Source: Pseudomonas_S sp047607345 (lineage in GTDB: Bacteria; Pseudomonadota; Gammaproteobacteria; Xanthomonadales; Xanthomonadaceae). From it: 6,004 nt of DNA. How positions within the stretch are numbered: the first letter of the stretch is position 1; the number at the start of each line of letters is the position of its first letter. A program made the position numbers and the translations under genes. Positions 1 to 6,004 of this stretch are shown in pieces. The stretch spans positions 1-6,004 of the forward strand of contig JASGDF010000171.1 in NCBI GenBank assembly GCA_047607345.1. Direction: 5' to 3'. The notes beneath the pieces were generated by a model. That model made no database searches. It saw only the letters and a program-made list of their open reading frames with translations, and had not been told where the DNA came from.

Positions 1-16
1 CGCTCCTGCGACAGGC

Positions 17-31
17 AAGCGCTACGCGCTT
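17..31 (-). other. Short hairpin overlapping the infA stop codon
   Basis: On the minus strand the sequence AAGCGC-GTA-GCGCTT forms a perfect 6-bp stem with a 3-nt loop. Its first two bases are the last two bases of the infA TAA stop. No run of T follows (the next bases are GCCTGTCGC), so it is not a canonical intrinsic terminator. It may protect the infA 3' end or be chance in GC-rich sequence. The remaining bases 1-16 hold nothing I can assign. Confidence 0.3.
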
Positions 32-248
32 ACTTCATGCGGTAGGTGATACGACCCTTGGTCAGGTCGTACGGGGTCATTTCGACCTTGACCCGGTCGC
101 CGGTCAGGATGCGGATGTAGTTCTTGCGCATGCGGCCGGAGATGTGGGCGATGATCTCGTGCCCGTTCTCCAGCTTGACCCGGAATGTGGTGTTGGGCAG
201 CGTCTCGCTGACAGTGCCCTCGAATTCGATGGAATCGTCTTTCGACAT
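30..248 (-). CDS. infA: Translation initiation factor IF-1
   Basis: This gene encodes a 72-residue cytoplasmic protein, the usual IF-1 length. IF-1 binds the ribosomal A site on the 30S subunit and works with IF-2 and IF-3 in initiation. The whole protein is one S1-type OB fold. Hallmarks visible are GTVSETLPNTTFRVKLENGH (residues 10-29), then HISGRMRKNYIRILTGDRV (about 33-51), and TPYDLTKGRITYR near the end; these are close to invariant in proteobacterial IF-1. The open frame continues far upstream (to 926), but homology begins at MSKDDS, so the ATG at 246-248 is the start. An AGGA lies 4 nt before it (253-256 read on the minus strand), which is slightly close. It lies 83 bp downstream of aat on the same strand, with its own candidate promoter in the gap. 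In E. coli infA also follows aat. Confidence 0.98.
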   Translation of the reverse strand: MSKDDSIEFEGTVSETLPNTTFRVKLENGHEIIAHISGRMRKNYIRILTGDRVKVEMTPYDLTKGRITYRMK

Positions 249-267
249 GTAATCCTGTCTGGTGCAG

Positions 268-281
268 GGGCCGCAAGGCCC
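268..281 (-). other. Small hairpin in the infA leader
   Basis: The minus strand reads GGGCC-TTGC-GGCCC, a perfect 5-bp GC stem with a 4-nt loop, about 20 nt before the infA start and inside the predicted leader. It is preceded in the transcript by a pyrimidine-rich TTTTTCTCTC stretch. No T-run follows, so it is not a terminator. A role in translation or RNA stability is only a guess. Confidence 0.25.
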
Positions 282-294
282 GAGAGAAAAAGGA

Positions 295-323
295 ATTTTA
301 CGCCCCGACGCCGGCCGGTGCAA
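295..323 (-). promoter_or_regulatory. Candidate sigma-70 promoter for infA
   Basis: On the minus strand a TAAAAT -10 hexamer (295-300, 5 of 6 matches to consensus) lies exactly 17 bp from a TTGCAC -35-like hexamer (318-323, 3 of 6 matches). The predicted start is near 288 and the leader about 40 nt. The -10 stands out in a very GC-rich background. The promoter sits entirely in the 83-bp gap between the aat stop and infA, so infA could be expressed independently of aat, as expected for an essential, abundant factor. This is a sequence match only. Confidence 0.5.
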
Positions 324-331
324 AGTTTGCG

Positions 332-1081
332 TTAACCGCCTGCCGGGACGGCCAGCGCGGCGGCGGCCAGCTGGCCGAAGCGCCGCGTCCACGGACCCGG
401 TGGCTCGGGCCGGCCGCCCAGCTCCCGGACGTGGGCCAGGAACCGCTCGCGCGGCCAGGCTTCGGCGCCCAGGCTCAGCAGGTGCGGGTTCTCGACCTGG
501 GCGTCGATCAACGGCCAGCCCCATTGCCGCAGACGATGGGCGAGTGCGGCCAGCGCCACCTTGGACCCGCCGCTGCGGCCGCTGAACATGCTTTCGCCGA
601 AGAACGCCTGCCCGATCGCGACCCCGTAGATGCCGCCGACCAGCGCATCGCCGTCGAACACCTCCACCGAATGGGCATGGCCGAGCCGATGCAGCGCCAG
701 ATAAGCCTCGCGCATCCCCGCGGTGATCCAGGTGCCATCCTGGCCTGGCCTGGGGCTGTCGGCGCAGGCGTCGATGACCTCCGCGAAACGGGTATCGGCG
801 CATATGTGCCAGGTGTTGCCGCGCAGGCCGCGCCGGAACCTCGACGACAACCGCACGCCGTCGGTCCGGAACACCATGCGCGGGTCCGGCGACCACCACA
901 GGATCGGCTGGCCTTCCGAGAACCACGGGAAGATGCCGCTCGCGTAGGCGTTGAGCAGGCGCTGCGGTGCCAGGTCGCCGCCCACCGCGAGCAGGCCGTC
1001 AGGTTGCGCCAGGGCCGTTTCCGCCGGTGGGAAGGGCGCATCGGGCGAGGGCGAGAGCAGGAAGGGACGTGTCGGCCGCAT
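332..1081 (-). CDS. aat: Leucyl/phenylalanyl-tRNA-protein transferase
   Basis: Aat transfers Leu or Phe from aminoacyl-tRNA to proteins with N-terminal Lys or Arg. In E. coli this creates N-degrons read by ClpS and destroyed by ClpAP. The protein is 249 residues, normal for the family. Motifs in order are: PDGLLAVGGDL (27-37), NAYASGIFPWF (44-54), WWSPDPRMVF (62-71), GTWIT (116-120), GHAHSVEVF (134-142), GGIYG (149-153), FFGESMFS (160-167) and LIDAQVENPHLLSLGA (191-206). E163 and the D193/Q195 pair match the Glu156 and Asp186/Gln188 discussed as active-site residues in E. coli Aat. The start is uncertain: ATG at 1079-1081 gives MRPTRPFLL, while an in-frame ATG at 1088-1090 would add MRG. Neither has a strong ribosome binding site. 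The frame stays open to 1372, but that part runs through a palindromic repeat and into the antisense of the next gene, so I exclude it. The gene is 100 bp downstream of the acyltransferase and 83 bp upstream of infA. Confidence 0.96.
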   Translation of the reverse strand: MRPTRPFLLSPSPDAPFPPAETALAQPDGLLAVGGDLAPQRLLNAYASGIFPWFSEGQPILWWSPDPRMVFRTDGVRLSSRFRRGLRGNTWHICADTRFAEVIDACADSPRPGQDGTWITAGMREAYLALHRLGHAHSVEVFDGDALVGGIYGVAIGQAFFGESMFSGRSGGSKVALAALAHRLRQWGWPLIDAQVENPHLLSLGAEAWPRERFLAHVRELGGRPEPPGPWTRRFGQLAAAALAVPAGG

Positions 1082-1122
1082 GCCGCGCATTATCGCCCGG
1101 CGTCCAGGGCGGCCGAGCACCT

Positions 1123-1185
1123 GTAGGAGCGACTTCAGTCGCGAGGGGCTTTCCCGGCAACGCCCCTCGCGACTGAACGGCCTAC
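1123..1185. repeat. GTAG-headed REP doublet (SMAG-like), element A
   Basis: This is an inverted pair of short repeats. The left unit starts GTAGGAGCGACTTCAGTCGC (from 1123) and the right unit, read on the minus strand, starts GTAGGCCGTTCAGTCGCGAG (from 1185). The inner 16 bp of the arms (TTCAGTCGCGAGGGGC) are perfectly complementary around an approximately 12-nt centre; the outer parts differ. The left unit has its own hairpin, GCGACT-TC-AGTCGC. Extragenic palindromes headed by GTAG are known as SMAG in Stenotrophomonas and belong to the REP class mobilised by RAYT transposases. It occupies most of the 100-bp acyltransferase-aat gap. The acyltransferase stop codon lies within its right edge. 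As RNA it could terminate or stabilise the upstream transcript. Confidence 0.88.
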
Positions 1186-2315
1186 AGACAAGGGAAACGT
1201 TGCTTGAACGGCGAGTGCCCTTCCAGCCCACGCGCATGCCTCGCCACCGCCGCGCGCTCCTCCCGACACCACTCGGCGAGCGGGACGCGGAAGCCCGGGT
1301 CCGCGATCCAGTGCTGGCTGCGTACCAGCGTCGGCAGGAAGCCCCGGGCCAGCTTGTGCTCGCCCTGCGCACCGGGTTCGAAGCGCGTCAGGCCCTCGCG
1401 CAGGCAGTACTCGATGCCCTGGTAGTAGCAGGTCTCGAAGTGCAGGCCGGGCAGGGCCGCGCCGCCCCAGTAGCGGCCGTAGAGCGTATCGGTCCCGCGC
1501 AGGCACAGCGCGCCGGCCAGCGGTTCGCCGTCGCGTTCGGCGAGGAACATCACCAACTGCCTCGGCAGCCGCCGTGCCAGGTAATGCAGGAACTCGAGCG
1601 TCAGCGCCGGCGAGTTGCCGTATTCGTGGAAGGTCTTCAGATAGAAGCCGAACATCGTCTCCAGCTCGCGCTCGCCGGCTTCGTCGCCATGGATGACCCG
1701 CAGGCCGACGCCGGCGCGCTGCACCCTGGCGCGTTCCTGGCGGATGTTCTTGCGGTGCTTGTGGTCCATCGCGCCGAGGAAGGACTCGAAGTCGTGCCAG
1801 TCACCGGGATTGCGCCAGTGGTACTGCACGTCCTGGCGCAGCAGCCAGTCTTCGCCGAAGACCGCGTCCTCCGGCGTCTCGTGGAAGTTCACATGCGCCG
1901 AGGACAGCCCCTCGCGCTCGACTTGCTCGCACATCGCCGCCAGCAGTGCCCCGCGCGCCCGGGCATCGCGCGCCAGCAGGCGCGGCCCAGTGACCGGCGA
2001 GTAGGGAACGCCGTACAGCGCCTTTGGGTAATAGGCTTGCCCGTAGCGCGCGTAGGCGTTGGCCCAGGCGTGGTCGAACACGAACTCGCCGTGCGAATTG
2101 GTCTTCAGGTAGCCGGGCGCCGCGGCAACCAGGGCATCGGCCTCCCACAGGGTGAGGTGCCGCGGCTGCCAGCCCCAGTCCGGGCGCAGGCAGCCGCACG
2201 CCTCCAGCCCGGACAGGAACGCGTGCGACACGAACGGGTTGCCGCCGTCGTGCAGCGCGTCCCAGCTTGTGGCGGGGACGTCTGCGAGCCGGTGGAATGT
2301 CCGGACCTGGGCCAT
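1182..2315 (-). CDS. FemAB-like / DUF482 GNAT-family acyltransferase
   Basis: The 377-residue soluble protein has no signal peptide or membrane segment. It looks like the DUF482 (PF04339) family of the GNAT/FemAB-type acyltransferase superfamily, whose substrate is unknown to me. Family-typical stretches are NPFVSHAFLSGLE (26-38), GWQPRHLTLW (48-57), HGEFVFDHAWANAYARYG (75-92), YYPKALYGVPYSPVTGPRLL (95-114), HVNFHE (141-146), HWRNPGDWHDFESFLGAM (166-183) with the basic KHRKNIRQER (186-195), GRYWGG (280-285) and LHFETCYYQGIEYCLREGL (291-309), then FEPGAQGEHKLARGF (312-326). The frame is open to 2390, but residues encoded upstream of 2315 translate a non-coding dRS3-like repeat, so I chose the ATG at 2313-2315; its ribosome binding site is weak. 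It lies 40 bp downstream of trxB and may be co-transcribed with it. The TAG stop coincides with the GTAG head of element A. Family assignment is from motif memory; the function is unknown. Confidence 0.9.
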   Translation of the reverse strand: MAQVRTFHRLADVPATSWDALHDGGNPFVSHAFLSGLEACGCLRPDWGWQPRHLTLWEADALVAAAPGYLKTNSHGEFVFDHAWANAYARYGQAYYPKALYGVPYSPVTGPRLLARDARARGALLAAMCEQVEREGLSSAHVNFHETPEDAVFGEDWLLRQDVQYHWRNPGDWHDFESFLGAMDHKHRKNIRQERARVQRAGVGLRVIHGDEAGERELETMFGFYLKTFHEYGNSPALTLEFLHYLARRLPRQLVMFLAERDGEPLAGALCLRGTDTLYGRYWGGAALPGLHFETCYYQGIEYCLREGLTRFEPGAQGEHKLARGFLPTLVRSQHWIADPGFRVPLAEWCREERAAVARHARGLEGHSPFKQRFPCL

Positions 2316-2327
2316 GCTTCGGTCGTC

Positions 2328-2347
2328 ATTCCCGCGAAGACGGGAAT
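2328..2347. repeat. dRS3-like inverted repeat ATTCCC-N8-GGGAAT
   Basis: The 20-bp unit ATTCCC-N8-GGGAAT lies at 2328-2347, in the wider context CGTC...CCAG (2324-2351). The stem extends to 7 bp (ATTCCCG / CGGGAAT) with a 6-nt loop. The consensus is that of the Neisseria dRS3 repeat, and related copies are common in Xanthomonadales and other beta/gammaproteobacteria. It fills half of the 40-bp gap between the trxB stop (2356) and the acyltransferase start (2315). On the minus-strand transcript it is a stem-loop 8 nt after the trxB stop, with no T-run, so it could be a weak attenuator or processing site. In Neisseria such repeats serve as insertion sites for filamentous prophages. Confidence 0.82.
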
Positions 2348-2355
2348 CCAGTGCC

Positions 2356-3312
2356 TCAGCCGGCCTGCTGATCCAGGAAGCGCTCGGCATCCAGCGCGGC
2401 CATGCAGCCGAAGCCGGCCGAGGTGATCGCCTGGCGGTAGTGCTGGTCGGCGACGTCGCCGGCGGCGAACACGCCCTCCACCGAGGTCTGGGTGGCGTTG
2501 CCGCCCAGGCCCGAGCGGATCTCCAGGTAGCCGTTGTGCATCGCCAGTTGGCCCTCGAACAGGCCGGTGTTGGGGTGGTGGCCGATTGCCACGAAGAAGC
2601 CGTGCGCTTCGATGTCGCGGGTGCCGCTGTCGAGCACCGACTTCACCCGCACTCCGGTCACGCCCGCATCGTTGCCCAGCACTTCCTCGACGGCATGGTG
2701 CCAGACGAACTCGACCTTGCCGGCCGCGGCCTTGGCGTGCAGCCGGTCCTGCAGGATCTTCTCGGCGCGCAGGCTGTCGCGACGGTGCACCAGGTACACC
2801 TTGCGGGCGATGTTGGACAGGTACAGCGCCTCCTCGACCGCGGTGTTGCCGCCGCCGACCACCACCACGTCCTGGTCGCGGTAGAAGAAGCCGTCGCAGG
2901 TGGCGCAGGCGGAGACCCCGCGGCCCTTGAACGTCTCCTCCGAGGCGATGCCCAGGTACTTGGCGGAAGCGCCGGTGGCGATGATCAGCGCGTCGGCGGT
3001 GTACTCGCCGCCGTCGCCGACCAGCCTGAACGGGCGCCGCGACAGGTCGGCGGTGTGGATGTGGTCGAAGATCACCTCGGTCTCGAAGCGCTCGGCATGC
3101 TCCTGCAGCTGCGCCATCAGCTGCGGCCCCTGCAGATCGTGCGGGCCGCCCGGCCAGTTCTCGATCTCGGTGGTGGTCATCAGCTGGCCGCCCTGCTGCA
3201 GCCCGGTGATGACCACCGGCTTGAGGTTGGCGCGCGCGGCGTAGACGGCGGCGGTCCAGCCGGCGGGGCCGGAACCGAGGATCAGCAGGCGGGAGTGCTT
3301 GGAGGTGCTCAT
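2356..3312 (-). CDS. trxB: Thioredoxin-disulfide reductase (NADPH, FAD)
   Basis: TrxB passes electrons from NADPH through FAD and a redox disulfide to thioredoxin in the cytoplasm (EC 1.8.1.9). The 318-residue length is that of the low-molecular-weight bacterial type. The first FAD-binding motif is GSGPAG (13-18), followed by GGQLMTTTEIENWPG (41-55) and IIATGASAKYLG (110-121). The catalytic disulfide is CATC (C136, C139). The NADPH-binding loop is GGGNTAVEEALYLS (153-166) followed by HRRDSLRA (176-183). The closing FAD motif is FAAGDVAD (282-289), then YRQAITSAGFGCMAALDAE (292-310). No key residue is missing. The ATG at 3310-3312 begins MSTSKHSRLLILGSG, fitting the family; the open frame beyond it (to 3501) enters the divergent promoter region and a repeat. 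The ribosome binding site is poor (only a GAG-like match). It is the first gene of the leftward group and faces away from ftsK, as in E. coli, where lrp lies between them. Confidence 0.98.
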   Translation of the reverse strand: MSTSKHSRLLILGSGPAGWTAAVYAARANLKPVVITGLQQGGQLMTTTEIENWPGGPHDLQGPQLMAQLQEHAERFETEVIFDHIHTADLSRRPFRLVGDGGEYTADALIIATGASAKYLGIASEETFKGRGVSACATCDGFFYRDQDVVVVGGGNTAVEEALYLSNIARKVYLVHRRDSLRAEKILQDRLHAKAAAGKVEFVWHHAVEEVLGNDAGVTGVRVKSVLDSGTRDIEAHGFFVAIGHHPNTGLFEGQLAMHNGYLEIRSGLGGNATQTSVEGVFAAGDVADQHYRQAITSAGFGCMAALDAERFLDQQAG

Positions 3313-3374
3313 GTAGACTCGTGGAGGCGTAGAGAAAGGGCCGGCAAGGCGCGGATGCCGCAGCGGACGATGGC

Positions 3375-3404
3375 TATATAGAGTGGATGCCGGCTCCAGG
3401 TGAA
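3375..3404 (-). promoter_or_regulatory. Candidate trxB promoter
   Basis: On the minus strand a TATATA hexamer (3375-3380, 4 of 6 matches) is 18 bp from a TTCACC hexamer (3399-3404, 4 of 6 matches to TTGACA). The predicted transcript would start near 3367 and have a leader of about 55 nt before trxB. The -10 lies in an 8-bp palindrome, CTATATAG (3374-3381), the only AT-rich patch between trxB and the GTAG repeat. Both hexamers are imperfect, so this is tentative. Confidence 0.38.
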
Positions 3405-3427
3405 TCAAGCCGAGCACCTGGAACTGT

Positions 3428-3491
3428 GTAGGAGTGGCTTCGGCATGCCGCGGCCGTTCAGTCCCGACGCTTTCCCTGAGGTCGCTCCTGC
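3428..3491. repeat. Degenerate GTAG-headed REP doublet, element B
   Basis: The left unit begins GTAGGAGTGGCTTCGG (3428 onwards). The right unit, read on the minus strand from 3491, begins GCAGGAGCGACCTCAG. They match the GTAGGAGCGACTTCAG head of the other elements at 13 and 14 of 16 positions. Between them are a 10-bp perfect palindrome, CGGCATGCCG (3441-3450), and GGCCGTTCAGTC (3452-3463), a 12-mer also present in the variant arm of element A. The arms pair only partially, so this copy has decayed or is a different subtype. It lies between the candidate trxB and ftsK promoters in the 242-bp divergent spacer. Confidence 0.65.
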
Positions 3492-3517
3492 AGCGATGCA
3501 CTGCATTCGTTTATTAT
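3489..3517 (+). promoter_or_regulatory. Candidate ftsK promoter
   Basis: A TATTAT -10 hexamer (3512-3517, 5 of 6 matches) lies in an AT-rich island (about 3506-3540) directly upstream of ftsK. The hexamer 17 bp upstream (TGCAGC, 3489-3494) is a poor -35, so the site may need an activator or another sigma factor. The interval also holds an interrupted palindrome, ATGCA-C-TGCAT (3496-3506), where a regulator could bind. The predicted leader is about 30 nt. I see no LexA-type box, although E. coli ftsK has an SOS-responsive promoter. Confidence 0.38.
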
Positions 3518-3539
3518 CAAGCACTAACAGAATTTTCTT

Positions 3540-3544
3540 GAGGT
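3540..3544 (+). promoter_or_regulatory. Ribosome binding site that fixes the ftsK GTG start
   Basis: GAGGT at 3540-3544 lies 10 nt before the GTG at 3555-3557. There is no in-frame ATG until codon 74, which is beyond the first membrane segment, so this site supports GTG as the true start. Confidence 0.65.
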
Positions 3545-3554
3545 CGGGCTACAG

Positions 3555-5909
<2,355 letters not shown>

Positions 5910-5925
5910 CCCCCTTCGTCCCCCT

Positions 5926-5993
5926 GTAGGAGCGACTTCAGTCGCGATGGGGCTCTACCGGTAAAGCCCCATCGCGACTGAAGTCGCTCCTAC
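5926..5993. repeat. Near-perfect 68-bp palindrome: GTAG-headed REP doublet, element C
   Basis: Two 29-bp arms (5926-5954 and 5965-5993) are exact reverse complements, each beginning GTAGGAGCGACTTCAGTCGC from the outside. The 10-nt centre contains TACCGGTA (5956-5963), itself a palindrome about the same axis, so only one base pair (5955 C opposite 5964 A) breaks the symmetry of the whole 68 bp. Each arm also folds alone (GCGACT-TC-AGTCGC). It begins 17 bp after the ftsK stop and could act as a 3' stabiliser or a factor-dependent end for the ftsK transcript; no T-run follows. This is the best-preserved of the three GTAG doublets here. The bases 5994-6004 hold nothing recognisable. Confidence 0.93.
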
Positions 5994-6004
5994 GAAGTCC
6001 CCAG

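Noticed and set aside
249..926. Continuous open frame fusing upstream sequence to infA
   Set aside because: IF-1 is a 72-residue stand-alone protein, and the upstream part is aat read in the wrong frame.
1082..1122. GATAAT at about 1088-1093 (minus) as an aat promoter
   Set aside because: It overlaps the alternative aat ATG and has no plausible -35 at the right distance.
1082..1372. N-terminal extension of aat
   Set aside because: The frame remains open but runs through REP element A and the antisense of the acyltransferase; Aat homology begins at about 1081.
2316..2390. N-terminal extension of the acyltransferase
   Set aside because: It would overlap the trxB end and translate the dRS3-like repeat; family similarity begins after MAQVRTFHRL.
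951..2426. A 491-codon plus-strand frame opposite the acyltransferase and the aat start
   Set aside because: It crosses two repeats, two genes and an intergenic gap and has no family signature; it is a GC-rich antisense shadow. The same applies to the frame at 2152-3381 opposite trxB.
3313..3554. LexA (SOS) box or Lrp gene remnant upstream of ftsK
   Set aside because: I see no TTAG-N6-TACTA or CTG-N10-CAG-type site that fits, and no frame resembling Lrp.
5910..6004. Intrinsic terminator for ftsK
   Set aside because: The stem is very strong but no T-run follows on either strand, so I list it as a repeat and not as a terminator.

Overview
The window is a GC-rich chromosomal core segment of a gammaproteobacterium, most likely of the Xanthomonadaceae (Xanthomonas / Stenotrophomonas / Lysobacter / Pseudoxanthomonas group). 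This rests on three observations: the form of the proteins (a compact 784-residue FtsK, a 318-residue TrxB), the gene order infA-aat-acetyltransferase-trxB opposite ftsK, and three GTAG-headed palindromic repeats of the REP/SMAG type typical of that family. I cannot name the genus from the sequence alone.

Layout. Positions 30-3312 hold four genes on the minus strand, transcribed right to left: trxB (2356-3312), a FemAB-like/DUF482 GNAT-type acyltransferase of unknown substrate (1182-2315), aat (332-1081) and infA (30-248). A 242-bp intergenic region (3313-3554) carries candidate divergent promoters. From there ftsK (GTG start, 3555-5909) runs rightwards. The last 95 bases hold an almost perfect 68-bp palindrome and no gene. 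No gene is broken, and no RNA gene, insertion sequence or CRISPR array is visible.

How the genes relate. trxB supplies reduced thioredoxin. aat adds Leu/Phe to N-terminal Lys/Arg and so makes N-degrons. infA encodes translation initiation factor IF-1. ftsK encodes the septal DNA translocase. They do not form a single pathway. The block is the remnant of an old neighbourhood: in E. coli the same locus reads infA-aat-cydC-cydD-trxB facing lrp-ftsK-lolA. Here cydDC and lrp are absent and the acyltransferase sits between trxB and aat. trxB and the acyltransferase are 40 bp apart and may be co-transcribed. infA appears to have its own promoter just after the aat stop codon.

The non-coding spaces are the most interesting part. 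Three inverted doublets of GTAG-headed repeats lie at 1123-1185, 3428-3491 and 5926-5993, and a dRS3-like ATTCCC-N8-GGGAAT repeat fills most of the trxB/acyltransferase gap. I see no evidence of a new multi-gene system; the genes are ordinary housekeeping genes except for the uncharacterised acyltransferase.
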